Assembly: GCA_039931775.1 (NCBI GenBank)
Contig: JBDTRG010000083.1
Coordinates: forward strand, 36,059 to 100,058
Source: CAIWHR01 sp039931775
Lineage (GTDB): Bacteria > Pseudomonadota > Gammaproteobacteria > Burkholderiales > Casimicrobiaceae
Direction of reading: 5' to 3'
Length of the DNA stretch: 64,000 nt
Every line of letters begins with the position of its first letter. Position 1 is the stretch's first letter. Both the position numbers and the translations under genes were made by a program. This document shows, in pieces, positions 16,486 to 24,674 of this stretch. The notes below the pieces were generated by a model. It saw only the letters and a program-made list of their open reading frames with translations, did no database searches and was not told the origin of the DNA.

Positions 16486-16889
16486 CGACCAAAGACGACG
16501 ATTTCGTCAAGAAAATAACCACTTACCTCGATCACGGCACCGCCGAACTCAAGGCCGGAACCGCGTATCGGCTGCGGCTTGCAAGGGCCGGGGCCCTGGC
16601 CCGGCTTGCCGATCCGAAGCGCGCCTCCGAGTTGCGGATGGCCGGCGCGCACGCCTATGCGGGATCGGGAACCCTGGGCGGGGGGCGAAGCTTCTGGGCG
16701 AGCGGGCGGCTCTGGGTCGGCATTGCGCTGATCGCCGTCGCCGGCTTCGGCTTCCAGCAGTGGCTGGCCTACCAGCAATTGAGGGACATCGAGGAGACGG
16801 ACGCGGCGATCCTGTCGTCGGACCTTCCCATCGATGCGTATTTGGACCGGGGATTCCAGAATTGGCTGAGACGCGCCGGCGACGAATAA
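16482..16889 (+). CDS. DUF3619 family membrane protein
   Basis: A 135-residue protein with a cytoplasmic N-terminal part (DDDFVKKITTYLDHGTAELKAGTAYRL), one transmembrane segment near 76-97 (LWVGIALIAVAGFGFQQWLA) and a short C-terminal part ending with LDRGFQNWLRR. It matches DUF3619, a betaproteobacterial family found after sigma factor genes. The start overlaps the sigma stop by four bases. An anti-sigma role is plausible from position and topology but unproven. It lacks the zinc-binding HxxxCxxC motif of ZAS anti-sigmas. Confidence 0.85.
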   Translation: MTTKDDDFVKKITTYLDHGTAELKAGTAYRLRLARAGALARLADPKRASELRMAGAHAYAGSGTLGGGRSFWASGRLWVGIALIAVAGFGFQQWLAYQQLRDIEETDAAILSSDLPIDAYLDRGFQNWLRRAGDE

Positions 16890-17440
16890 CCTACTGTTTT
16901 CTGCTGCCTTTTGCGCTCGCCGCCGGACTGGCGACGAGCGCGTTCGCGCAGCCGCCCAGCATCGTGCCTCCGGTCGGCATCGGGGCGCCGAAGTGGGCCG
17001 ACCTCCCGGCCACGGAAAAGCAGATCCTCGCCCCCCTGGCACCGGAATGGGACAGTTTCGAGGCCCAGCGCAAGCAGAAATGGCGCGGCATCGCGCAGCG
17101 CTACCCCAAGATGGCACCGGCCGAGCAGCAGCGGGTCCAGCAGCAGATGACGGCCTGGGCGCAGCTGTCGCCGGAGCAGCGCCGGACCGCGCGCGAGCAA
17201 TACCGGACGCTGAAGACGTTGCCGCCCGAGCAGAAGAAGGAAGTCCGGCAGAAGTGGGAGCAGTACCAGAGCCTCCCCCCTGAAAAGAAGCGCGAACTTG
17301 CCGCCAAGCCTGCGCCCGCGCCGGGGACGACGCCTTTGTCGACGCGCGCGGCCCGGCCGGCCGGGCCCCCGCCGCCCCCACCGCCCACCTCGCAGCCCAC
17401 GACCACCGCGCCTCCTCCGTCGGCACCCCCCGTCAAGTGA
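16862..17440 (+). CDS. DUF3106 exported protein
   Basis: A 192-residue exported protein. Starting from TTG at 16862 it has an ideal signal peptide: four Args, then a hydrophobic stretch ending ATSAFAQ. The mature part has short repeats of the type LPPEQ and LSPEQRRTAREQYRT, known from the DUF3106 family, then a Pro-rich tail with a nine-proline run interrupted by few residues. GGGGA lies upstream of the TTG. It overlaps the DUF3619 gene by 28 bases. The repeats suggest helical protein contacts in the periplasm; function unknown. Confidence 0.8.
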   Translation: MAETRRRRITYCFLLPFALAAGLATSAFAQPPSIVPPVGIGAPKWADLPATEKQILAPLAPEWDSFEAQRKQKWRGIAQRYPKMAPAEQQRVQQQMTAWAQLSPEQRRTAREQYRTLKTLPPEQKKEVRQKWEQYQSLPPEKKRELAAKPAPAPGTTPLSTRAARPAGPPPPPPPTSQPTTTAPPPSAPPVK

Positions 17441-17447
17441 ATTCCGC

Positions 17448-17984
17448 GTGACTCGGCAAACGCCGCTCGAGTTAACGGCGGCGGACGCTCGCGCGCCGGT
17501 CGCGACGCTCCCGCAACGCCTCGCTGCCGTTGGCTACGAGGGCCTGCTGCTCGCCGCGATCGTCCTGCTGGTCGGTTTTCTGACGCTGCCGCTCGTTTCA
17601 CCAGCGCAACGTTCGGCACACGCGATCGACGTGCCGTCGCTGCCGGCGCGCGCCCTTTCGGGGTGCGCAATCTTCGCCGCGGCGGGCCTCTATTTCGTCT
17701 GGTCGTGGACCGGGGGCCGGCGGACGCTGCCGATGAAGACCTGGAAATTGGCGCTCGAGCGCGTCGACGGGCGCCCTGTCGACGCGAAGACCGCGGTGAC
17801 GCGTTACCTCGCGGCGTGGATCGGCCCGCTTGCCTCGCTGGCGGCCTTTGAGGCGCTGAAACCGGTATCGCTCGGCACCCACGCACTGTGGTTCGCCTCG
17901 ATCAACTACGCATGGGCGCTCGTCGATCCCGACCGGCAATTCCTCCACGATCGGATCGCCGGAACCCGAATCGTCAGGCGGTGA
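17448..17984 (+). CDS. RDD family membrane protein
   Basis: A 178-residue membrane protein of the RDD family. It begins LPQRLAAVGYEGLLLAAIVLL, where the usual Arg and Asp of the first RDD helix are replaced by R and E. GRRTLPMKTWKLALERVDGRP near residue 95 and LVDPDRQFLHDRIAGTRIV at the end are typical. Three to four hydrophobic segments are seen. The GTG start lies seven bases after the DUF3106 stop, so it closes the sigma factor operon. It overlaps the convergent EamA gene by 11 bases. The function of RDD proteins is mostly unknown; some transport ions. Confidence 0.85.
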   Translation: MTRQTPLELTAADARAPVATLPQRLAAVGYEGLLLAAIVLLVGFLTLPLVSPAQRSAHAIDVPSLPARALSGCAIFAAAGLYFVWSWTGGRRTLPMKTWKLALERVDGRPVDAKTAVTRYLAAWIGPLASLAAFEALKPVSLGTHALWFASINYAWALVDPDRQFLHDRIAGTRIVRR

Positions 17985-18858
17985 CGGCGTCGGGCCGCGC
18001 GAGCAGGACGCCGGCGCCGATCAGGGCCAATCCCGTCAAGGCGAGCGCATCGAGCGATTCGCCGAAAAGCAACGACGCCATCACCGCCGTCACCGCCGGC
18101 ACGAGGAAGAAGAGGCGCGCGACGTTCGCCGCGGCGCCATGGCGCAGCAACCAGTAGAGAAGGCTGATCGCCCCGACCGACAGCACGATGACCGACCAGC
18201 CAAGCGCGAACGCGAATTGCGCCGTCCAGCGTACCGGCCGGGATTCGACCGCGGCCGCGATCGGCAGGTAGACGAGCGCGCACGCCGCGAACTGGATCAC
18301 GGCGCCGCTGCGCATGTCGATATGCGAGCAGTAGCGCTTCTGGTAGAGCGTCCCGACGCTGATGCCGACGAGTGCGGCGGCGATGGCGATGATGCCCGTC
18401 ACGTCGCCGGTCGGCGCGACCTTGTGCCGGACGACGAGCCAGACGCCGATCAACCCGAGGGCGAGCCCGAGCCATTGTCGCGGCACGACCCGCTCGCCGA
18501 GCCAGCCGCGCGCGATCATCACGGTGAGGATCGGCTGCAGCCCGACGAGCATGGCAGCCGTGCCGGCTGGCATGCCTCCGGCCATCGCGACGAAGACGCC
18601 GCCCAGGTACATGCCATGCACGAGCCACGCCGAAACGGCAACGTGCCCGGCCTCGCGGAGCGTGCGCGGCCACGGGGCGCGCGTCGCCGCCGCCACCAGC
18701 GCCATCAGCAGCGCGACCAACGCGAATCGGTAGAGGAGAAAGGTCAGCGGCGGCGCGTACGGCAATCCATACCGGGCAGCGATGAAGCCGGTGCTCCAGA
18801 GCAGCACGAACAGGATCGGAAACGCAAACTGCCGTCGCGCGTGGGCGGCGTCGGTCAT
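17974..18858 (-). CDS. EamA/DMT-superfamily transporter
   Basis: A 294-residue inner membrane protein with about ten hydrophobic segments in two EamA repeats. The first starts FAFPILFVLLWSTGFIAARYG, the second after about residue 150 (TGIIAIAAALVGISVGTLYQKR). The loop GMPAGTAAMLVGLQPILT and the GLALIGAGVLL end are typical of drug/metabolite exporters of the YdcZ/RhaT type. Substrate cannot be told. The ATG at 18858 removes 47 upstream codons with no membrane character. Confidence 0.9.
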   Translation of the reverse strand: MTDAAHARRQFAFPILFVLLWSTGFIAARYGLPYAPPLTFLLYRFALVALLMALVAAATRAPWPRTLREAGHVAVSAWLVHGMYLGGVFVAMAGGMPAGTAAMLVGLQPILTVMIARGWLGERVVPRQWLGLALGLIGVWLVVRHKVAPTGDVTGIIAIAAALVGISVGTLYQKRYCSHIDMRSGAVIQFAACALVYLPIAAAVESRPVRWTAQFAFALGWSVIVLSVGAISLLYWLLRHGAAANVARLFFLVPAVTAVMASLLFGESLDALALTGLALIGAGVLLARPDAVTA

Positions 18859-18922
18859 CGCGATCGGGCCGATTGGGGAATGAACGGGCGCCGGACACCC
18901 GGCGCCGCACGGTGCGCCGCGG

Positions 18923-19471
18923 TCAGAACTTCGGCTTCGGACTCGAAGCGTTGTAACGCGCAATCCCGGCGAGGATCTCCTGCTTGGCTTCCTCGGCACC
19001 GACCCAGGTGGAGATCCTCACCCACTTGCCAGGCTCGAGATCCTTGTAATGCTCGAAGAAGTGGGCGATCTGCTGCGTCGTGATCTCTGGCAGGTCGCGC
19101 GGCGACTGCACGGCGCGATAGAGATTGGTGAGCTTGTCGATCGGCACCGCGAGGATCTTGGCGTCTCCGCCGGCCTCGTCGTCCATTTTCAGCATCCCGA
19201 TCGGGCGGCAGCGCACCACGACGCCGATGGTGAGCGGCATAGGCGAAAGCACGAGCACATCGCAGGGGTCGCCGTCATCGGACAACGTGCGCGGAATGTA
19301 GCCGTAGTTGCACGGATAATGCATCGCCGTCGACATGAAGCGGTCGACGAACACCGCGCCCGTCTCCTTGTCGACCTCGTATTTGATGGGGTCCCCGCGC
19401 ATCGGGATCTCGATGATCACGTTGCAGTCGTTCGGAACGTCCCTGCCGGCGGGTACGCGGTCGAGATTCAT
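18923..19471 (-). CDS. ppa: inorganic pyrophosphatase
   Basis: A 182-residue family I soluble pyrophosphatase, hydrolysing pyrophosphate and so driving biosynthesis. The active site has EIPMRGDPIKYEVDKETG, then YPCNYGYIPRTLSDDGDPCDVLVL near residues 52-75 with the DxDPxD-type metal-binding Asps. KDLEPGKWV near the end is also conserved. The standard length supports the ATG at 19471. It is monocistronic, with a likely TATAAT promoter just upstream. Confidence 0.97.
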   Translation of the reverse strand: MNLDRVPAGRDVPNDCNVIIEIPMRGDPIKYEVDKETGAVFVDRFMSTAMHYPCNYGYIPRTLSDDGDPCDVLVLSPMPLTIGVVVRCRPIGMLKMDDEAGGDAKILAVPIDKLTNLYRAVQSPRDLPEITTQQIAHFFEHYKDLEPGKWVRISTWVGAEEAKQEILAGIARYNASSPKPKF

Positions 19472-19504
19472 CGGGAGTGGTGAATGGGTCCTGGGATCGC
19501 CCCG

Positions 19505-19510
19505 ATTATA
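19505..19510 (-). promoter_or_regulatory. candidate -10 box of ppa
   Basis: A perfect TATAAT on the minus strand 34 bases before the ppa ATG. No good -35 hexamer at 16-18 bases is visible, so it may need an activator or be weak. Nothing else is seen in the gap 19472-19675. Confidence 0.45.
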
Positions 19511-19675
19511 CGGTTCCGGTTGAACAGGGCCTCGGACGACGCCTGCAGTCGCTGCGGCGCCGCCTGCGGACTGTACGCGGCGGCTTGCCGCGCTCGGTCC
19601 TGGACGAGGAAAATGGGGAATCCGAAATCCCCGTACGATGCATCTAAGAGGGGCCCGTCCCTCGCTGGAGGCTCC

Positions 19676-20491
19676 ATGAAGGTCGTCATGCCGGTGCTCG
19701 TGCTCCTGGTCGCGATCGCCGTCGCGGCCACCGCGGCCTGGTTCTATGTCGCCTGGTCCTTCAGGGGCGGGGCCGCCGACGGACCGATGGAACAGCGTGC
19801 GCTGCCGCCATTCACACGTATCGTCATCGAGGGCTATGCCGACGTGACGTTGGTACAGGGCGACGCCGAATCGGTCAGCTACGACGCCCAGTCGCGACCC
19901 CAGACGCGGGGACGTGCCGACGTCAAGGACGGTACGCTGACCATCGCCAACGACGCCTCGCGAAGCTGGTGGTCGAACTTCTTCGGGGGCGGCGGGCGCC
20001 CGGCGCGGGTGACGGTCACCTTTCGTGAACTCGAGGCGATCGGGGCGGCCGGCGCCGTCAAGCTCCGCGCCGAGCGCCTGACTTCCCAACGGCTCCTGGT
20101 ATCGGCGTCCGGCGCGACGTCGCTCAAGATCGCCGGCCTCGAAACCCGGGAACTGGCGGTGAACGGGTCAGGAGCGATGAAGATCGAGCTCGCCGGGCGG
20201 GCCACCGAGCAACGGGTCTCCATTTCGGGCGCGGGCGATTATCGCGCCGCGGACCTGGTCAGCGAGGACGCGCGCGTGTCGGTCAGCGGCGCGGGCAGGG
20301 TCGTGATCCAGGCGGAAAAGACGCTGAAGATCGGCCTTTCCGGCGCGGGCTCCGTCGAATATCTCGGCAACCCGAAGGTGACGCAGTCGATCAGCGGCGC
20401 GGGGCGAGTGAAGAGGCGCGACGCCGCCGAAACCGGTCGCTACGTCGCCTACGCATCCGCGACGTCGGTCTCGCCGCCCTCGGGGCCGTAG
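19676..20491 (+). CDS. DUF2807 (GIN domain) exported protein
   Basis: A 271-residue protein with an N-terminal membrane anchor or signal sequence (VMPVLVLLVAIAVAATAAWFYV) and a DUF2807 beta-helix domain from about residue 40 to 250. The domain shows its characteristic repeats (ISGAGDYRA, VSGAGRVVI, LSGAGSVEYLG, ISGAGRVKR), each a rung of the putative adhesin head-like fold. It acts in the periplasm or outer surface; ligand unknown. GGAGG lies six bases before the ATG. Its 3' end overlaps the convergent cupin gene by 43 bases. Confidence 0.88.
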   Translation: MKVVMPVLVLLVAIAVAATAAWFYVAWSFRGGAADGPMEQRALPPFTRIVIEGYADVTLVQGDAESVSYDAQSRPQTRGRADVKDGTLTIANDASRSWWSNFFGGGGRPARVTVTFRELEAIGAAGAVKLRAERLTSQRLLVSASGATSLKIAGLETRELAVNGSGAMKIELAGRATEQRVSISGAGDYRAADLVSEDARVSVSGAGRVVIQAEKTLKIGLSGAGSVEYLGNPKVTQSISGAGRVKRRDAAETGRYVAYASATSVSPPSGP

Positions 20492-20823
20492 AAAAACACC
20501 CAGACGAGGAAATCGTCGGTGAAATCCTCGAATCGGTGTACGACGCCGGCCTTGACGAACAGCACGTCCGGCGCATCGATCGGATGGCGGAGCGCACCGT
20601 TGACGAACCATCCGCGACCGCGCGCCACGACATACGTCTCGTCGCGCGTGTGCGGCTGCTGCAGGTCAGTGCCTCGCGGCGCGTAGAGCTTGACCTGCAG
20701 GGTTCCGTGCTCGAAAACGGCCGCGGAGCGCTTGCCGTCGGGCGTGGGCACCATGGCAGCGGCTTCGCCGAGCGTGATCCGCATGCGCTCGTCGGCGGTG
20801 GTATTGGCGGTGAGTTTGCGCAT
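20449..20823 (-). CDS. cupin domain protein
   Basis: A 124-residue single-domain cupin. The first motif (QQPHTRDETYVVARGRGWF, near residue 55) gives the metal-binding His, Glu and later His; the second (DVLFVKAGVVHRFEDFTDDF, near 85-104) has the last His. Proteins like this bind a metal and act as small isomerases, dioxygenases or sensors. No substrate can be inferred. It starts 14 bases after the stop of the 391-residue unknown at 20837 and is probably co-transcribed with it. Confidence 0.82.
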   Translation of the reverse strand: MRKLTANTTADERMRITLGEAAAMVPTPDGKRSAAVFEHGTLQVKLYAPRGTDLQQPHTRDETYVVARGRGWFVNGALRHPIDAPDVLFVKAGVVHRFEDFTDDFLVWVFFYGPEGGETDVADA

Positions 20824-20836
20824 CGGAGCAGGTACG

Positions 20837-22012
20837 TCAATGCAAGGTGACCTGGGCGCCGTCGGGAATCGTATCCGGCTTGAACAGCAACGGCAAGCCG
20901 GAGCCCGCCACGCGATCCGCGTGCACGCCGGCCAGCGCACGGATGTCCGTTACCCGACAATCGCGAACGAGATCGACCAGCATCGACGCGACATCGCCGA
21001 CGCGGTCGAGCGGATAGAGCGGGCAGCGAAATCCTTCGGCGGCGCGCGGATCGAACGGCGACGACAGGGAAAGGCGAAGTTCTCCTCCGCCGGGCGCATC
21101 CGGTGCCCGATGCGCGCTGATGACGGCGGTGGGTTCGCCAACGCTCCCGCGAAATCGGCGAATGGCGTTGCTCGCAAAGAGCTGCGCCGACACTTCACGT
21201 TGCGCGGCGCGACCGGCCGACACCGCGGGCATCGGCCGCTGCGGCGCGCGCGGCAGCGCGAGCACCGACACGCCGTCGACGCCGAGCGCACGCGCGAGCT
21301 CGCGCGCGAACGGAATGCCCCACTTGCCGACTTCGGTATCGGCCAGAAGGTCGACCCCCGGTTTCGCGATTGCGGTGCCGACGAGAAAGCGCAAATGCAC
21401 CGCTTCGCTTCCCGAGTGCAAGGCGAGCGGCGCGGGTGAGAGTGCCCGAGGAGGCAATTTCGCACCCGGCGGGAACGCATCGGGCAAACGCGTCCAAGCG
21501 CGTATCTCCGGCAGCCGCGCAATGTCGATCGCCTCCGCGGCGACCAGCACGTTCGCGAGCGCGAAGGTCCGGTTGCCCTTGAGCGCGCCGAATTCGCCGA
21601 GAATGCCCGCCAGTTTCTCCGGATCGCCGATCACACCCGACAGCGCGCCTCGGGTATCCGGGTCCGCCGCTGCCACGACGACAACGACCGGCAGCGCGAA
21701 CACCGTGACGGCGATGGCGGCGCCTTCGGCGAGGAGAGCGTCGCTCCACGCGGCATCGAGCGCGCGCCACAGGTGCCGCGTCACCGCGACCGACGGCGCA
21801 CCGTCGAGCGCCATGGCAAGCGCCGTGCCGTCGCCGGCGAGTCGGCGCATCAACACCTCGCGCAATTCCCGGTCGATCGCGTCGGAGCCCTGCCGGGTTT
21901 CCGCGGCGAGACTTGCCTCGGCCAGCGCGTGAAGTTCACGCATCGCCGCCGGCGCGGACGCCGGATCCGCAAACGTCCGGGGGTCGGGAACCGCGAGACC
22001 GGTGTCACGCAT
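20837..22012 (-). CDS. conserved-looking protein of unknown function
   Basis: A 391-residue protein I do not recognise. It is rich in Ala, Leu and Val, with long alternating hydrophobic stretches (AAIAVTVFALPVVVVVAAAD near residue 100) that look like buried strands rather than membrane helices. There is no signal peptide and no cysteine cluster. LRFLVGTAIAKPGVDLLADTEVGKWG near 227 and the final part, with VHADRVAGSGLPLLFKPD, are the most distinctive segments. The ATG overlaps the stop of the small Cys-pair gene upstream, and the cupin follows after 13 bases, so the three are probably one transcription unit. Confidence 0.7.
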   Translation of the reverse strand: MRDTGLAVPDPRTFADPASAPAAMRELHALAEASLAAETRQGSDAIDRELREVLMRRLAGDGTALAMALDGAPSVAVTRHLWRALDAAWSDALLAEGAAIAVTVFALPVVVVVAAADPDTRGALSGVIGDPEKLAGILGEFGALKGNRTFALANVLVAAEAIDIARLPEIRAWTRLPDAFPPGAKLPPRALSPAPLALHSGSEAVHLRFLVGTAIAKPGVDLLADTEVGKWGIPFARELARALGVDGVSVLALPRAPQRPMPAVSAGRAAQREVSAQLFASNAIRRFRGSVGEPTAVISAHRAPDAPGGGELRLSLSSPFDPRAAEGFRCPLYPLDRVGDVASMLVDLVRDCRVTDIRALAGVHADRVAGSGLPLLFKPDTIPDGAQVTLH

Positions 22013-22178
22013 CGCCCGCTTCGTCCTGGAGTTCGCCGTTCCATCGATCCGGATCCGGACTTGCGTTGCCGCAGTGGTAGCAGCGCGTCACCTTCTCCCG
22101 CACCACCGCAACGGCTCCCCGACGCATTGCGAGCAGCGTGTCCGCAACGGCTTCTCCGGAAGCGAATGGAGTCGGCAT
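22005..22178 (-). CDS. small protein with a CYHCG cysteine pair
   Basis: A 57-codon frame (MPTPFASGEAVADTLL...) ending in ELQDEAGDA. Its C-terminal half has CYHCGNASPDPDRWNGEL, resembling the CxxC metal site that begins FixI/CcoI-type copper ATPases, but nothing follows it. The stop overlaps the ATG of the next gene by eight bases, which suggests translational coupling. It may be a small zinc-ribbon protein or a remnant of a larger one. A GTG at codon 30 (VTRCYHCG), behind GAGAAGG, is an alternative start. Confidence 0.45.
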   Translation of the reverse strand: MPTPFASGEAVADTLLAMRRGAVAVVREKVTRCYHCGNASPDPDRWNGELQDEAGDA

Positions 22179-22274
22179 CCGTCGGAATCTACGGCACGCC
22201 CGTTCGCCGGGTCAATCGGAATAGAGGCCCCACGCGGCCTCTCGCCGCCCGCCTTTGATCCCGGTCAACGCGCG

Positions 22275-22280
22275 TACAAT
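22275..22280 (+). promoter_or_regulatory. candidate -10 box of the usp gene
   Basis: TACAAT lies 47 bases before the universal stress protein ATG, preceded by GCGTACAAT. No strong -35 is visible. A GAGGAG ribosome site follows before ATG at 22327. Confidence 0.4.
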
Positions 22281-22326
22281 CGTTTCCTCCGAACATCAAT
22301 GCATCACGTCGATTCGAGGAGTCAAC

Positions 22327-22770
22327 ATGTACAAGAACCTGCTGGTAGCGACCGACGGATCCAAGCTTTCCGACAAGGCGGTGGCCCACGCGGTCGAACT
22401 CGCGCAAGCGGTCGGTTCCACGCTCACGGCGTTCTACGCCGCGCCCGACTATCCGATGCCGGCCTATGCGGACGGCGTCGTCTACGAGCCCGTTTCGCGC
22501 AAGGAGTACGCGAAGCTCTCGGCGCAGGATGCGGAAAAGATCCTGGGCCGTGCTGCCGCGAAGGCCAAGTCCGCGGGCGTCGAATGCAAGACCGCGTTCG
22601 CAATCGCCGCGGCGCCGTGGGAGGCGATCCTCGCCGCGGCGAAAAAGAACAAGGCCGACGCGATCGTGATGGCGTCGCACGGCCGGCGCGGCCTCTCGGC
22701 CGTGCTGCTCGGCAGCGAGACCCAAAAGGTGCTGACCCACAGCAAGCTGCCGATCATCGTCGTGCGCTGA
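22327..22770 (+). CDS. universal stress protein, UspA family
   Basis: A 147-residue cytoplasmic UspA-domain protein. It begins MYKNLLVATDGSKLSDKAVAHAVELA, the usual first strand and helix. Near residue 117 it has ASHGRRGLSAVLLGSETQKVL, the glycine-rich ATP-binding loop of the nucleotide-binding subgroup, and ends KLPIIVVR. The length is typical of a single-domain member. It stands alone, with its own likely promoter and a downstream terminator before proS. Related proteins respond to starvation and stress; the signal here is unknown. Confidence 0.93.
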   Translation: MYKNLLVATDGSKLSDKAVAHAVELAQAVGSTLTAFYAAPDYPMPAYADGVVYEPVSRKEYAKLSAQDAEKILGRAAAKAKSAGVECKTAFAIAAAPWEAILAAAKKNKADAIVMASHGRRGLSAVLLGSETQKVLTHSKLPIIVVR

Positions 22771-22792
22771 ATCGACCGACACAATAGAGGCA

Positions 22793-22851
22793 CCTGCCGC
22801 CTCGCGGCGGGCAGGCTTCAGGGTCCTCAGAAGGCGCCGTCGCGGCGCCTT
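22793..22851 (+). terminator. terminator after usp
   Basis: Two hairpins follow the usp stop. The first is CCTGCCGCC (22793-22801) with GGCGGGCAGG (22806-22815), one bulge. The second is a perfect 9-bp stem, AAGGCGCCG (22831-22839) with CGGCGCCTT (22843-22851), followed by TCGTCATTTC. The second has the form of a factor-independent terminator with a weak T tract. Confidence 0.65.
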
Positions 22852-22943
22852 CGTCATTTCGGGTCGCGGCCCGCGATGCCCGTCGCGCGCCTCGAACGTG
22901 ACGTTCGGGTTACAATCAACTTTTCCCTAACAAAAACAGCACC

Positions 22944-24674
22944 ATGCGCGTTTCCCGATTCCTGCTCTCGACACTCAAGGAAGCCCCCGCCGAGGCGGAC
23001 CTCGTCAGCCACCGGCTGATGCTTCGCGCCGGCATGATCAAGCGCCTCGCCGCCGGCATCTACACGTGGATGCCGCTCGGCGTTCGCGTGCTGCGCAAGG
23101 TCGAGGCGATCGTGCGCGAAGAAATGAACCGCTCGGGCGCCATCGAACTGCTGATGCCGGTCGTGCAACCGGCGGAGCTGTGGCAGGAGACCGGACGCTG
23201 GGGCAAGTACGGTCCGGAGTTGCTGCGCCTCAAAGACCGCCACGAGCGCGACTTCATCGTCCAGCCGACCTCCGAGGAGGTCATCACCGACATCGCGCGG
23301 AAGGAACTGAAGAGCTACAAGCAGCTTCCGCTGAACCTCTATCACATCCAGACCAAGTTCCGTGACGAGGTGCGGCCGCGGTTCGGCGTGATGCGCTCGC
23401 GCGAGTTCGTGATGAAGGACGCGTACTCGTTCGACGTCGACAAGCCCGCGATGCTCAGGTCCTACCAGGTGATGTACGACGCCTACGCGCGCATATTCGG
23501 GCGGATGGGACTCAAGTTTCGCGCGGTCGCCGCCGACACCGGCCAGATCGGCGGCAGCGCATCGCACGAATTCCAGGTGCTCGCCGATTCGGGCGAAGAC
23601 GCGATCGCGTGGTGTCCGGCGTCGGATTACGCGGCCAACGTCGAGCTCGCCGAAGCGGTTGCGCTCGGCCCGGCGCGCCCTGCATCGGCGGAACCGATGC
23701 AGAAGATTCCGACGCCGGGAAAGGCGACCTGCGCGGAGGTCGCGCAACTCCTCGGCCTGCCGCTCGCGCGGACGATCAAGTGCATCATGCTCGCGACCGA
23801 AGCCGAGGGGCAGCCGGCACGGGTGTGGATGCTGCTGATCCGCGGCGATCACGCGCTGAACGAGATCAAGGTCACCAAGATTGCCGGCCTTGGCAAATTC
23901 CGCTGGGCGAGCGAGGCCGAGATCGTCGGCGCGACCGGCTGCAACCCCGGCTACCTCGGTCCCGTCGGCATTTCGAAGGACCTGCCGCTGATCGTGGATC
24001 GGACGGTGGCGGTGATGGCGGATTTCATCTGCGGGGCCAACGAGCGCGACTTCCATTTGAGGGGCGTCAATTTCGGACGCGATTGCCGCGAGCCCGACCT
24101 TGTGGCCGACCTCCGCAATGTCGTCGCCGGCGACCCGTCGCCCGATGGTCTGGGCACGCTCGAAATCATCCGCGGCATCGAAGTCGGCCACGTCTTCGCG
24201 CTGGGCGACGTCTACTCGAAGGCCATGGGTGCAACCTTTCTCGACGCCGGCGGTCAATCGCAGGTCATGGAGATGGGCTGCTACGGGATCGGCATCACCC
24301 GCGTCGTCGCCGCCGCCATCGAGCAGAACCACGACGCCCGGGGCATCATCTGGCCCGAACCGCTGGCGCCGTTCAGCGTGGCGATCGCCGCTGTGGGCTA
24401 CGACCGCAACGACGCCGTCCGGGCGCTTGCCGACCGGCTCCACGACGAGCTCGACGCGGCGGGGGTGGACGTGCTTCTCGACGACCGCGGCGAGCGTCCT
24501 GGCGCGATGTTTGCTGATATCGAGCTGATCGGCGTTCCCCACCGCATCACGATCGGCGATCGGGGCCTCAAATCGGGCCAGGTCGAGTATCAGGCGCGGC
24601 GGGACGCGGCGCCGACGCCGGTAGCCGTCGGCGAGATTGCGACATTCATCAAGGGAAAGCTCACGGTTCGATGA
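22944..24674 (+). CDS. proS: prolyl-tRNA synthetase
   Basis: A 576-residue class II prolyl-tRNA synthetase of the bacterial type. Motif 1 is around GVRVLRKVEAIVREEMNRSGAIELLMPV, motif 2 around TKFRDEVRPRFGVMRSREFVMKDAYSFD. The YbaK-like editing insertion covers about 235-385 (LGLPLARTIKCIMLATEAEGQ, LIRGDHALNEIK). Motif 3 is MGCYGIGITRVVAAAIEQNHD. The anticodon domain closes the protein. A possible TACAAT -10 lies at 22911-22916. The stop overlaps the next ATG (ATGA). Confidence 0.98.
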   Translation: MRVSRFLLSTLKEAPAEADLVSHRLMLRAGMIKRLAAGIYTWMPLGVRVLRKVEAIVREEMNRSGAIELLMPVVQPAELWQETGRWGKYGPELLRLKDRHERDFIVQPTSEEVITDIARKELKSYKQLPLNLYHIQTKFRDEVRPRFGVMRSREFVMKDAYSFDVDKPAMLRSYQVMYDAYARIFGRMGLKFRAVAADTGQIGGSASHEFQVLADSGEDAIAWCPASDYAANVELAEAVALGPARPASAEPMQKIPTPGKATCAEVAQLLGLPLARTIKCIMLATEAEGQPARVWMLLIRGDHALNEIKVTKIAGLGKFRWASEAEIVGATGCNPGYLGPVGISKDLPLIVDRTVAVMADFICGANERDFHLRGVNFGRDCREPDLVADLRNVVAGDPSPDGLGTLEIIRGIEVGHVFALGDVYSKAMGATFLDAGGQSQVMEMGCYGIGITRVVAAAIEQNHDARGIIWPEPLAPFSVAIAAVGYDRNDAVRALADRLHDELDAAGVDVLLDDRGERPGAMFADIELIGVPHRITIGDRGLKSGQVEYQARRDAAPTPVAVGEIATFIKGKLTVR

